This document shows, in pieces, positions 16,196 through 24,562 of a DNA stretch of 64,000 nucleotides. The stretch is from Hafnia paralvei ATCC 29927 (lineage in GTDB: Bacteria; Pseudomonadota; Gammaproteobacteria; Enterobacterales; Enterobacteriaceae), in contig NZ_LXET01000021.1 in the NCBI RefSeq assembly GCF_001655005.1, forward strand, positions 1 to 64,000, in the 5' to 3' direction. The notes below the pieces were generated by a model that saw only the letters and a list, made by a program, of their open reading frames with translations, was not told the origin of the DNA and did not search any database. Position 1 is the first letter of the stretch. Every line of letters begins with the position of its first letter. The translations under genes were made by a program, and so were the position numbers.

Positions 16196-18028
16196 GTGAA
16201 CGGCGAATTATTGTGGGTTTTAACGTTATTACTGATTGCTATTGTCCTTTTTGCTACCAACAAGCTACGCATGGATGTCGTAGCGCTGCTTATCATCATT
16301 GCATTTGTTCTGAGTGGCACGCTTTCACTCAGCGAAGCAACCGCGGGGTTTAGTGACCCTAACGTTATTTTAATTGCGGCTTTGTTTGTTATCGGTGACG
16401 GATTGGTACGCACTGGTGTTGCTTATCAGGTTGGCGATTGGTTAGTCAAAGTGGCCGGGGATAGCGAGGCCAAAATGTTGGTTTTGCTCATGATTACGGT
16501 TGCTTCACTGGGCGCCGTCATGAGTTCAACGGGCGTAGTAGCGATTTTTATCCCCGTCGTACTCAGCGTTGCTGCGCGGATGAAAATATCACCTGCACGT
16601 CTGTTGATGCCGCTGAGTTTTGCTGGGCTGATAAGCGGTATGATGACGCTGGTTGCAACGCCGCCCAATATGATTGTGAGCAGTGAGTTAGTGCGTGAGG
16701 GATTTCGCGGCCTCAGCTTTTTCAGCGTGACACCAGTCGGTATCATCGTATTGCTGATGGGGGTCGGCTATATGCTGGTGGCGCGTAACTGGCTCGCAAG
16801 CAGTAAAGAAGATAGTAACAAGGACGGCTGGACACGCCGGACTTTCCGCGATTTGATCCGCGATTACAAGTTGACCGGAAGAGCGCGTCGATTGGCACTT
16901 CGCTCCGGTTCTCCCTTGATCGGCCATACCTTGGATGAACTTCATCTCCGTGCTCGCTATGGCGCTAACGTGGTGGGGATTGAACGCTGGCGCAAGTTTC
17001 GCCGAGTCATGGTTAACGCTGTCGGAAACACTGAACTTAAAGAGCGCGATGTATTGTTGATCGACATGTCGGATTCTGAAGTCGATCTGCGTGAGTTTTG
17101 TGTCGAACAGATGCTTGAGCCGATGGTACTGCGTGGTGAGTATTTTTCTGAACAGGCTCGCGATGTGGGGATGGCTGAGGTCACTATCGTTCCTGATTCC
17201 GACCTGATTGGCAAAACACTGCGTGAAATGACTTTCCGTACTCGCTATGGGCTAAACGTTGTGGGTATTCGCCGTGATGGTGCGCCGATAGAAGGTAAGC
17301 TGGTGAATGAACCGCTTCATCTAGGTGACATTCTGTTGGTCATCGGCAACTGGAAGCAGATCCGCCAGCTTCAGTTACAACCACGTGATTTTATTGTGTT
17401 ACACCTCCCCTCTGAAGTGGACGATGTCGCTCCGGCTATCAGCCAAGCACCACACGCGCTGTTCTGTTTGGCATTGATGATTGCCATGATGCTGACAGAT
17501 GAAGTCCCCAACGCCATTGCGGCGCTGATCGCCTGTATGCTGATGGGGAAATTCCGCTGTATTGATATGGAGAGTGCCTATAAATCGATTCACTGGCCGA
17601 GCCTAATTTTAATCGTGGGAATGCTACCGTTTGCCCTGGCGTTGCAAAAGAGTGGCGGTATTACGCTGGCGGTGGATGTGCTGATGAATTTGGTGGGTGG
17701 AATGGGGCCAAGAGTTGTCTTGCTCAGCTTATTTGTATTCTGCGCAGTAACGGGGCTCTTTATTTCTAATACGGCTACGGCGGTTCTGATGGCACCAATT
17801 GCGATTGCGACGGCTCACGCGATGCAGCTTTCACCGTATCCGTTCGCGATGATTATTGCGATCTCGGCGTCAGCGGCGTTTATGACGCCGGTATCGTCAC
17901 CGGTCAATACGCTGGTGATGGGGCCGGGCAACTACAGCTTTGGCGATTTCGTTAAGATCGGCGTGCCGTTTACTCTCTTGGTGATGATTGCCAGCGTGAT
18001 TGTGGTGCCGTGGTTGTTTCCATTTTGA
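16196..18028 (+). CDS. yfbS: YfbS, SLC13-type permease with TrkA-C domains
   Basis: A 610-residue inner-membrane transporter of the divalent anion/Na symporter (CitM/ArsB) superfamily. Hydrophobic halves at about residues 1-205 and 405-610 flank a cytosolic part with two TrkA-C (RCK_C) domains. GTG at 16196 gives exactly the E. coli length and N-terminus (NGELLWVL) and has a GGGAG site; an ATG at 16127 would add 23 unsupported residues. SNTATAVLMAP and PVSSPVNTLVMGPGNYSF in the C-terminal half are typical substrate-loop motifs. The substrate is not known. Confidence 0.94.
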   Translation: MNGELLWVLTLLLIAIVLFATNKLRMDVVALLIIIAFVLSGTLSLSEATAGFSDPNVILIAALFVIGDGLVRTGVAYQVGDWLVKVAGDSEAKMLVLLMITVASLGAVMSSTGVVAIFIPVVLSVAARMKISPARLLMPLSFAGLISGMMTLVATPPNMIVSSELVREGFRGLSFFSVTPVGIIVLLMGVGYMLVARNWLASSKEDSNKDGWTRRTFRDLIRDYKLTGRARRLALRSGSPLIGHTLDELHLRARYGANVVGIERWRKFRRVMVNAVGNTELKERDVLLIDMSDSEVDLREFCVEQMLEPMVLRGEYFSEQARDVGMAEVTIVPDSDLIGKTLREMTFRTRYGLNVVGIRRDGAPIEGKLVNEPLHLGDILLVIGNWKQIRQLQLQPRDFIVLHLPSEVDDVAPAISQAPHALFCLALMIAMMLTDEVPNAIAALIACMLMGKFRCIDMESAYKSIHWPSLILIVGMLPFALALQKSGGITLAVDVLMNLVGGMGPRVVLLSLFVFCAVTGLFISNTATAVLMAPIAIATAHAMQLSPYPFAMIIAISASAAFMTPVSSPVNTLVMGPGNYSFGDFVKIGVPFTLLVMIASVIVVPWLFPF

Positions 18029-18109
18029 TGGGGATGATTTTATCTAAGCTTTGTATGCTTAAGGGCTTGAACAAGGCAACTCAAGCGCTCATACATGCGC
18101 TTATATAGA

Positions 18110-18181
18110 TACGGCCCAATTACGTACGCCTTCCCGACATATCTACCGTGCAGGCGGCCGACTCAACTCGGACGCCTGTAT
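18110..18181 (+). repeat. Possible decayed fragment of the 176-bp repeat module
   Basis: CGTACGCCT is followed after 15 bp by CGTGCAGGCGGCCGACTC, which matches the module at 56703-57054 (CGTACGCCT, then CGTGCAGGCGTCCGAGTC). CAGGCG (18151-18156) and CGCCTG (18173-18178) form a hairpin with CCGA/TCGG inside. It lies between the convergent yfbS and yfbR. Confidence 0.35.
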
Positions 18182-18253
18182 GTGAATACCACGCGGAGAG
18201 GCGATCAAAACCTTGCACGAGCGCGGTATAACGAGAATTAAAATGCCCAAAAC

Positions 18254-18859
18254 CTACATCACTTCATCCTGACTGATCTCATCTAGTGACAGGCTAAAAC
18301 TTGGAATAAAGACTTTCATGAAGTATTCCATCTCAGGGCTTGAACGCATATCTAATGTTTTTTCTAAACGCGCTTTGGCTAGCTTAAATTCGTTGTTACC
18401 GGCCGAGAGTTCTTCCAGACACTTCAGATAGGCACACAGCGCGTCAGCTTGCTTAACAACCAATTTCTCATCTTCAGTGTAGTAGTGTTCATCCAGCAGT
18501 GGACGGAAGTCGTTTTGCAACTCTGGGGGCAGCATTTCAATCAGCTTTTGCTGCGCGACTTTTTCAATCTTCTTATACTCATGCGCAATTTGCGGATTGT
18601 AATACTTGATCGGCGTAGGCATATCGCCGGTTAATACCTCACTAGCGTCATGATACATCGCCAGTAATGCCACGCGTTCGGGGTTCACATTACCGTTGAA
18701 TTTACGATTTTTAATGATGGCTAATGCATGAGCGACAAATGCGACCTGAAGGCTATGTTCGGAGACGTTCTCGGTGCGCACGTTGCGCATCAGTGGCCAG
18801 CGGCTAATCAGTTTTAAACGGGATAGATGGGCGAAAAAGTGACTTTGGTTCTGGCTCAT
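18254..18859 (-). CDS. yfbR: 5'-deoxynucleotidase YfbR
   Basis: A 201-residue HD-domain phosphohydrolase that removes the 5' phosphate from deoxyribonucleoside monophosphates, a step of dUMP and dNMP salvage. The metal-binding residues are visible as EHSLQVAFVAH (first His) and MYHDASEVLTGDMPTPIKYY (HD pair plus the conserved TPIKY). The length matches E. coli YfbR (199 residues). It is co-directional with alaA upstream, separated by a terminator, and convergent with yfbS. Cytosolic. Confidence 0.95.
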   Translation of the reverse strand: MSQNQSHFFAHLSRLKLISRWPLMRNVRTENVSEHSLQVAFVAHALAIIKNRKFNGNVNPERVALLAMYHDASEVLTGDMPTPIKYYNPQIAHEYKKIEKVAQQKLIEMLPPELQNDFRPLLDEHYYTEDEKLVVKQADALCAYLKCLEELSAGNNEFKLAKARLEKTLDMRSSPEMEYFMKVFIPSFSLSLDEISQDEVM

Positions 18860-18935
18860 AACGCTCTCTCAATAATACAGGTAGTGGAAAGACATGTTCT
18901 ATTGTGGGCGGAGGAAAGTGAGGATGCAAATAAGA

Positions 18936-18958
18936 AACGGCACCAAGGAGGTGCCGTT
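18936..18958 (-). terminator. Terminator after alaA
   Basis: AACGGCACC/GGTGCCGTT with a 5-base loop is followed on the minus strand by TTCTTATTT. It lies 18 bp after the alaA stop and separates it from yfbR. Confidence 0.85.
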
Positions 18959-18975
18959 GTAATTAGAAGCGAAAA

Positions 18976-20196
18976 TTAATATTTCTGGTGATAGCCAGAG
19001 AAGAAACGACCAAGTTTATGGATGGCCATATCGAGATCATCTACGCGCGGCAGCGTAACGATTCGGAAGTGATCGGGTTCCGGCCAGTTAAACGCGGTGC
19101 CTTGAACAAGCAGCACTTTTTCTTGTAGCAAGAGATCCAGAACCATTTTCTGATCGTCATGAACGTTGAAGCGTTTGGCATCAATTTTCGGGAACATATA
19201 GAGCGCGCCGCGCGGTTTGACGCAGGATACACCAGGGATCTCATTGATCAGTTCCCAAGCACGGTTGCGTTGTTCATACAGGCGGCCACCGGGTTGGATA
19301 AATTCGTTAATACTCTGGTAACCACCGATGGCGGTTTGAATAGCGTGTTGCATCGGTACGTTGGCGCACAGACGCATAGACGCCAACATCTCCAATCCTT
19401 CAATATAGCCTTTAGCGTGTTTTTTAGGGCCGCTAAGCACCATCCACCCTTGGCGGAAACCGGCGACGCGATAGGTTTTAGATAAACCGTTAAAGGTGAC
19501 AACGAGCAAATCCGGTGCGAGAGAGGCGATCGAAATATGTTCAGCATCGTCATACAGGATCTTGTCGTAAATCTCATCAGCGAAGATGATCAGATTATTT
19601 TCCCGCGCAATGGTGACGATCTCCTCCAACAGTTCTTTGCTGTAGACTGCGCCAGTTGGGTTATTCGGGTTAATGATCACGATACCACGGGTGCGTGGAG
19701 TGATTTTGCTACGAATATCATTCAAGTCTGGGAACCAATCGGCTTCTTCATCGCAGCGGTAGTGAACGGCGTTACCGCCTGATAATGCGACCGCTGCAGT
19801 CCATAGCGGATAATCTGGCGCAGGCACCAACATCTCATCATCCGTGTTCAGCAGTGCTTGCATAGACTGCACAATTAGCTCAGATACACCGTTACCAATA
19901 TAGATGTCTTCTACGGTAACATCATGGATATCACGTGCTTGATAGTGCTGCATGATGGCTTTGCGCGCAGAATATAGCCCCTTGGAGTCACAGTAGCCCT
20001 GAGCCGTTGGCAGATTGCGAATGACGTCCACTAGAATTTCATCGGGTGCTTCAAAGCCGAACGGTGCCGGATTGCCGATGTTTAACTTCAGGACCTTATT
20101 GCCTTCTTCTTCGAGTCGTTTTGCTTCTTTCAGAACCGGACCACGGATGTCATAGCACACGTGATCCAGCTTGCGGGATTTTTCTATAGGGGACAT
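18976..20196 (-). CDS. alaA: Glutamate-pyruvate aminotransferase AlaA
   Basis: A 406-residue class I aminotransferase that makes alanine from pyruvate and glutamate with pyridoxal phosphate. NPNNPTGAVYSKE, FADEIYDKILYDDAEH and the PLP-lysine segment FNGLSKTYRVAGFRQGW are intact. The ATG at 20196 gives the E. coli N-terminus MSPIEKS; the reading frame stays open to 20325, but that 43-residue extension has no homologue. The lrhA-nuo side is separated from alaA by the ynj-type insertion, whereas in E. coli alaA lies next to lrhA. Confidence 0.96.
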   Translation of the reverse strand: MSPIEKSRKLDHVCYDIRGPVLKEAKRLEEEGNKVLKLNIGNPAPFGFEAPDEILVDVIRNLPTAQGYCDSKGLYSARKAIMQHYQARDIHDVTVEDIYIGNGVSELIVQSMQALLNTDDEMLVPAPDYPLWTAAVALSGGNAVHYRCDEEADWFPDLNDIRSKITPRTRGIVIINPNNPTGAVYSKELLEEIVTIARENNLIIFADEIYDKILYDDAEHISIASLAPDLLVVTFNGLSKTYRVAGFRQGWMVLSGPKKHAKGYIEGLEMLASMRLCANVPMQHAIQTAIGGYQSINEFIQPGGRLYEQRNRAWELINEIPGVSCVKPRGALYMFPKIDAKRFNVHDDQKMVLDLLLQEKVLLVQGTAFNWPEPDHFRIVTLPRVDDLDMAIHKLGRFFSGYHQKY

Positions 20197-20495
20197 ATAA
20201 CAGCAGCCTTTATAATACGTAGCCAGAATAAAATTCGGCGTTGCGCGTGAAAATGCGTGTCCATACGAACAGAACACTGCGACGTAAAATAATGTACTCC
20301 CCAGAGCAGGGGTTTTGAAGGGCACAGATAGTTTTTGGTGAAAAACGTTAGCTTATTCGCCGCCGATAACCGATCGCGCGTAATACTTAGTCATTTATTA
20401 GTGTATAAATCTTTGGTTTGTTTTTTATGAAGTTAAAAACTCCAAATAAAATCACTGGCGTCGTCAATTTAACGTCACAAAATAGGAGGTGATGG

Positions 20496-21086
20496 GTGAA
20501 AAATAGTGGGCAACAGCCTTGGGTCTCACCGCTGAAGAAAATTCCGTCAGTGTTGGTTCCGATCGTGAGAGCACAAGAGAAACATTACGGGCAGATTCTT
20601 AATCCTACGCGTTGGTGGGGGCGCTTCCCTTTTTTATTTTGGCTAATCGCTTTTTTTGTTGGTTTTCTGGAGAGAAAAAAATCGGCAATTTCACCCACGA
20701 TGCGTGCGTTGGTGATGACCCGAGTGTCCCAGCAATGCGAATGTGATTTTTGTATCGATGCAAATAGTCTACGTCTTGCTCAGCGTAGTGGTTCGTTGGA
20801 TAAAGTGATGTCAGTTTATCATTGGCAGGAGGCAGATTGCTTTGATGATCAGGAGCGAGCTGCGCTGGCTTATGCCGACGGGATGACTGCGACGCCACCG
20901 AGCATTGACGAGGCATTAAAATCTGAGCTTAAGCGCTATTTTAGCGAAAAGGCCATTACAGAACTTACCGCGCTGGTGGCATTTCAAAATTTGTCTGCGA
21001 GATTTAATTCTGCTTTAGATATCCCATCACAGGGTCTCTGTGTACCGGAACGTGATGTGCAGAGTCGAGGTAAACCGCGTGTTTGA
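20496..21086 (+). CDS. ynjA: YnjA-like carboxymuconolactone decarboxylase family protein
   Basis: A 196-residue AhpD-like protein that aligns with E. coli YnjA along its length (TRWWGRFPFLF, FLERKKS, LTALVAFQNLSARFNSALDI). The redox pair is C-D-F-C in QCECDFCIDAN. In AhpD the position three residues after the second Cys is a catalytic His; here it is Asn. The GTG start follows a nearly complete anti-SD match (AGGAGGTGAT). A peroxidase or disulfide function is possible but unproven. It overlaps ynjF by eight bases, so the two are coupled. Confidence 0.9.
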   Translation: MKNSGQQPWVSPLKKIPSVLVPIVRAQEKHYGQILNPTRWWGRFPFLFWLIAFFVGFLERKKSAISPTMRALVMTRVSQQCECDFCIDANSLRLAQRSGSLDKVMSVYHWQEADCFDDQERAALAYADGMTATPPSIDEALKSELKRYFSEKAITELTALVAFQNLSARFNSALDIPSQGLCVPERDVQSRGKPRV

Positions 21087-21708
21087 TCGCTATTTACATC
21101 CCAGAGTAAAACCACTGTTAAACCGAATAGCGGCTACGATTGATCGTCCAGAAGTCACTCCTGACCGTATTAGTCTTGTGGGGTTTCTTATCGGTGCATT
21201 GGCTTTGCCGTTTCTTGCCATGCAGTGGTACTTCGCAGCCTTGCTGATGATTGTTATCAACCGATTGTTTGACGGACTCGATGGTGCGTTAGCACGCAGG
21301 CGCGATCTTTCGGATGCGGGCGGATTTTTAGATATTGCTTTGGACTTCTTATTTTATGCGCTGGTGCCATTTGGTTTTGTCTTAGCCTCTCCTACATTGA
21401 ATGCGGTGGCCGGAGCATGGTTGCTGTTTGCTTTTATCGGCACAGGGAGCAGTTTCTTAGCCTTTGCTGCGGTAGCTGATAAATACAAATTAGAGAATTT
21501 AGACTACCCACATAAGTCATTTTATTACCTTGGAGGATTAACCGAGGGGGCAGAAACGATATTGGTGTTCGTGCTCTTCTGCTTATTCCCCGCCTATTTC
21601 CCTCTACTTGCGTGGCTTTTTGGTGCTCTATGCTGGTTTACCACGCTGACGCGCGTCTGGGGGGGATATCACACGTTGAGAAGGGTGGCGCAGGATCGCG
21701 GGGAGTAA
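21079..21708 (+). CDS. ynjF: YnjF-like CDP-alcohol phosphatidyltransferase
   Basis: An inner-membrane enzyme of about 209 residues in the CDP-alcohol phosphatidyltransferase family. The signature is visible as FDGLDGALARRRDLSDAGGF followed by LDIALD, with seven residues rather than the more usual eight between AR and G. The GTG at 21079 has a GAGG site at 9-bp spacing inside ynjA and gives the E. coli YnjF-like N-terminus FDRYLHPRVKPLL; ATGs at 21055 and earlier are less likely. The physiological alcohol acceptor is unknown. About five or six transmembrane segments are seen. Confidence 0.9.
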   Translation: MFDRYLHPRVKPLLNRIAATIDRPEVTPDRISLVGFLIGALALPFLAMQWYFAALLMIVINRLFDGLDGALARRRDLSDAGGFLDIALDFLFYALVPFGFVLASPTLNAVAGAWLLFAFIGTGSSFLAFAAVADKYKLENLDYPHKSFYYLGGLTEGAETILVFVLFCLFPAYFPLLAWLFGALCWFTTLTRVWGGYHTLRRVAQDRGE

Positions 21709-21732
21709 GGGGACTCCATTGTGTTGAAGGTT

Positions 21733-21998
21733 TTCGCCCGACAGGGATGTCATGCTGGCGTTTGGGGCGCCCGAGATGGGCGATACCAAACCGCAGCGAA
21801 GATGGCGTCTCGGATAAAAGCGCGCGAGTGCAGAGACCACGCGCTGGTGGTCTCTGCCCGTACGCCTTCATCAGTGTATCAATGAAGCTCGGTATGAACA
21901 GGCGGGCGGAATATTACACTGAACTTGCATCGCCAATATCAAACTGCAGCAGAAATGACATCCCAGATGACCGCTCTTGAGTGCAGAATCTGCCCGAT
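21733..21998 (+). repeat. Composite structured repeat, copy B
   Basis: It lies between the converging ynjF and ynjE. The core has a short GACA/TGTC stem around loop GGGA (about 21739-21750), CGCCC/GGGCG (21768-21772/21778-21782) inside GTTTGG/CCAAAC, and the 11-bp stem GCAGAGACCAC (21830-21840)/GTGGTCTCTGC (21847-21857). One 38-bp tail unit follows at 21901-21938. A second, degenerate core then runs from about 21932 to 21997, where the last stem is reduced to GCAGA/TCTGC around one base. The upstream modules of copies A and C are missing. Confidence 0.75.
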
Positions 21999-22044
21999 GA
22001 CTTTATCATCCCAACATCACGTGCTCAGAAAATAAGCGTGAGCA

Positions 22045-23358
22045 TCACTCCCAGCTACTCTCTGGCCCGCGTTCTCCTGCAACAACTGGGTTCTTTGGAT
22101 TAGCGCTCCATTCATACCAGCCACCATCGTATACGCTGACAGATGGCCAACCCATAGCGCGGGCATACATGAAGGTCTCAGAGGCTCGCCAACCAGTACC
22201 GCAATAGAAGGAAACCTGTTGATCAGGGGTGATATGCCACTCTTTCCACATGGCCGCGATATCATCAGCTGAGCGCATGGTTCCGTCTGGATTATGGAAA
22301 TCTTCCATATGCGTGGAGTCACTGCCTGCATGGCCCCAGCGAGCGCCCGCGATCTCACCTTTTGGTTTTATATAGCTGTAACCGCTGGTTTCACCGATAA
22401 ACTCTGGCCATGAACGGATACTCACCAGCGAGGCATCTTTACGATGTAATAACCCACGAGCCTGTTCTTCATTGAGCATCAGCTGCGGCTGTCCCGGAAT
22501 TTCTGCTCCGAAATCAGGCGCGGGTTTCACATTTGACGGGAGTCCGCGCTCAACGGGGAGTCCCGCATCAGACCAAGTTTGCCAGCCCCCATCTAGCAGT
22601 CGAACATCTTTAACACCTGCGTATAACATGATCTGAGCAACGCGAGCGGCTGCATACACGTCGCGACCGTAGAGGATGACGGTGGTATCGTGTTTAATGC
22701 CTTGCTTAGCCAGCAATGCTTTCAGCTTGTCGTCGGAAACCTTGTTCCAAAGCGGCTCGCTTTCTATGTCATTAGTATCGATATAGCCTGCATCGGGAAT
22801 ATGGCTGAGCAAATATTTCTTAGGTGCTCCCCAAGCGGCTTCAATGACTTTCCATTCACCCGCGGGCTTCGCTACGACATTTTTTCCTTGCTGTAAATCG
22901 TGGATCCACTGTGGGTAAACGAGTTGCTCATAGTGAGCCATACGTTGTAAACGGTCGGGTTGGGACAACGCGTCACTGAGCGTGGCAATATTGATGTAGC
23001 CCAGCTTCATTAATCGTTTACTAACCTCTGAGGTCTGTTCAGTCGTACCATAAAGTGCAATTTTACGGTCTGGCGTGATCTGATGCTGGCTAGCCCACTG
23101 TTGTAGCTGCTCATCGCTCATGAGGCTTAACCAGTTTACAGAAAGATTGAACGCTTGAGGTTCATGACCTGATGGGCCGTTAAGCCCCTGGGGCCATCCG
23201 TTGTAAAATGCACTAGGGCGGGTATCGACAATTGCACCATTGCCAGACTGAAGATCATCAAGCTTAATGTGTTTTAGAGACGTGACGTCAGCGGCATGAG
23301 CCATTTGTAACCACCCAAGTAATAGCGCTGAGGTGACTATCTGAGAAGTGACTTTCAT
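22045..23358 (-). CDS. ynjE: YnjE-like periplasmic sulfurtransferase, three rhodanese domains
   Basis: A 437-residue exported protein. Signal peptide residues 1-22 end in MAHA-AD. Three rhodanese-like domains follow: about 35-140, 165-275 and 285-430. The catalytic Cys is at about residue 386 in SFYCGTGWRASE; the first two domains lack an active-site Cys of this type. It matches E. coli YnjE almost throughout. The ATG at 23358 has an AGGA site; the frame stays open to 23457 without support. The family transfers sulfane sulfur. It faces ynjA-ynjF instead of sitting between ynjD and ynjF as in E. coli. Confidence 0.93.
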   Translation of the reverse strand: MKVTSQIVTSALLLGWLQMAHAADVTSLKHIKLDDLQSGNGAIVDTRPSAFYNGWPQGLNGPSGHEPQAFNLSVNWLSLMSDEQLQQWASQHQITPDRKIALYGTTEQTSEVSKRLMKLGYINIATLSDALSQPDRLQRMAHYEQLVYPQWIHDLQQGKNVVAKPAGEWKVIEAAWGAPKKYLLSHIPDAGYIDTNDIESEPLWNKVSDDKLKALLAKQGIKHDTTVILYGRDVYAAARVAQIMLYAGVKDVRLLDGGWQTWSDAGLPVERGLPSNVKPAPDFGAEIPGQPQLMLNEEQARGLLHRKDASLVSIRSWPEFIGETSGYSYIKPKGEIAGARWGHAGSDSTHMEDFHNPDGTMRSADDIAAMWKEWHITPDQQVSFYCGTGWRASETFMYARAMGWPSVSVYDGGWYEWSANPKNPVVAGERGPESSWE

Positions 23359-23517
23359 CAGGGATCCTAACAAGGAAAAACAGAAAGGGATGTATTTTGT
23401 CGCAACATTTTTCAGTGTTCTTTGTGCAAGCGCACAATGTTTTAAGTTAGCGCACACAAGTTGGTGATAAATCGTTATCCTATGTTAGGTAGTAATTACT
23501 GAGGAAACCAACGAGTT

Positions 23518-24201
23518 ATGTTTAAGCATCGTCAGGCTTGTATTTTATTTCTTCTGTGCCTGATGGTCGCTGGCATGCTGTGGTTCGATTCCCCCCGTCA
23601 GCTGTTATGGCATTGGTGGGCGCTGTTCTCCTCGTTGGATGTTAGTGCGATGATGGAGTATTTACGCAGTTTTGGGCCTTGGGCAATGGTTGTCTCATTT
23701 TTGCTCATGATCTTTCAGGCTCTTGCTGCTCCCTTGCCCGCGTTTTTAATTACATTCGCCAACGCGGCGCTATTTGGCTGGTGGCAAGGGGCTCTCTTAT
23801 CCTGGTTCAGTGCTATGGTAGCAGCTTGGATATGTTTCATTTTGGCTCGTTGGGTAGGTAGAGAAACGCTTGAAAAGTTTGTTTCCTCCGAAGCCTTAAC
23901 GCGTAGCGATCTTTTTTTTGCTCGCTACGGAAAACATACCATCCTGATTTGCCGGCTATTACCCTTTGTATCATTTGACATTATTAGCTATGCAGCAGGA
24001 TTAACCTCTATTAAAGTAAGGGGATTCCTAATTGCGACAGGAATAGGGCAACTGCCCGCAACGCTTGTTTACTCGTATGTGGGGGGAATGCTTACGGGGG
24101 GAGCGCAGTTGTTAGTAACAGGTTTATTAATTACGTTTTCAATAAGCGTGGTTTTTTTTGCGCTAAAAAAGAAAAAACTTTTCCAAGGAAACAACAGCTA
24201 A
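23518..24201 (+). CDS. VTT-domain (TVP38/TMEM64/DedA-like) membrane protein
   Basis: A 227-residue inner-membrane protein with about five or six hydrophobic segments. The VTT signature region is seen as ANAALFGWWQGALLSWFSAM, ARWVGRETLEKFV, FARYGKHTILICRLLPFVSF and DIISYAAGLTSI. Homologues ydjX and ydjZ lie close to ynjA-F in E. coli, which fits the neighbourhood, although I would not equate this gene with either one. The family is connected to lipid movement and proton-dependent membrane homeostasis, without a fixed function here. It is divergent from ynjE. Confidence 0.85.
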   Translation: MFKHRQACILFLLCLMVAGMLWFDSPRQLLWHWWALFSSLDVSAMMEYLRSFGPWAMVVSFLLMIFQALAAPLPAFLITFANAALFGWWQGALLSWFSAMVAAWICFILARWVGRETLEKFVSSEALTRSDLFFARYGKHTILICRLLPFVSFDIISYAAGLTSIKVRGFLIATGIGQLPATLVYSYVGGMLTGGAQLLVTGLLITFSISVVFFALKKKKLFQGNNS

Positions 24202-24562
24202 GCTTAATGAAACCGGTCTCGGTTATTAAGCTAACATAAGAATTATTAATTTATTTATTGTGTTGCTGCTATAAAAGTACGTATAAAAAGATAGAATTAT
24301 TTAAAAAGTTATTATATTACAGTTAATTATAAGCGATGTGGTTAATTGCATATCTTAACTAATAAGCAGGATTCAATAGTGTAAATATTTTTGCGTGTTT
24401 TATGCTTAAAATTTGTTTTTAAGCCATAATTAAACATGTATATCAAATGGATTAAGTATTAAGTAGTGGATGTATCAGTGATAGGAGGAGTCTGATTATC
24501 TAAGTATCACAAGTCTTAAATACCAGGGTTTTATAATCGCAGTCTTATAATGAGAAATAGAT
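24202..24562. other. AT-rich gap upstream of lrhA
   Basis: This 361-bp, strongly AT-rich region has no convincing reading frame. It should hold the lrhA promoter. A long AT-rich stretch before a LysR-type regulator of motility and stationary-phase genes would suit H-NS binding, but I see no specific site. A GATAGGAGGAG motif near 24480 is not followed by a start codon at a useful distance. Confidence 0.5.

Noticed and set aside
20197..20325. N-terminal extension of alaA (43 residues)
   Set aside because: E. coli AlaA starts at the residue corresponding to 20196, and the upstream part has no homologue or ribosome-binding site.
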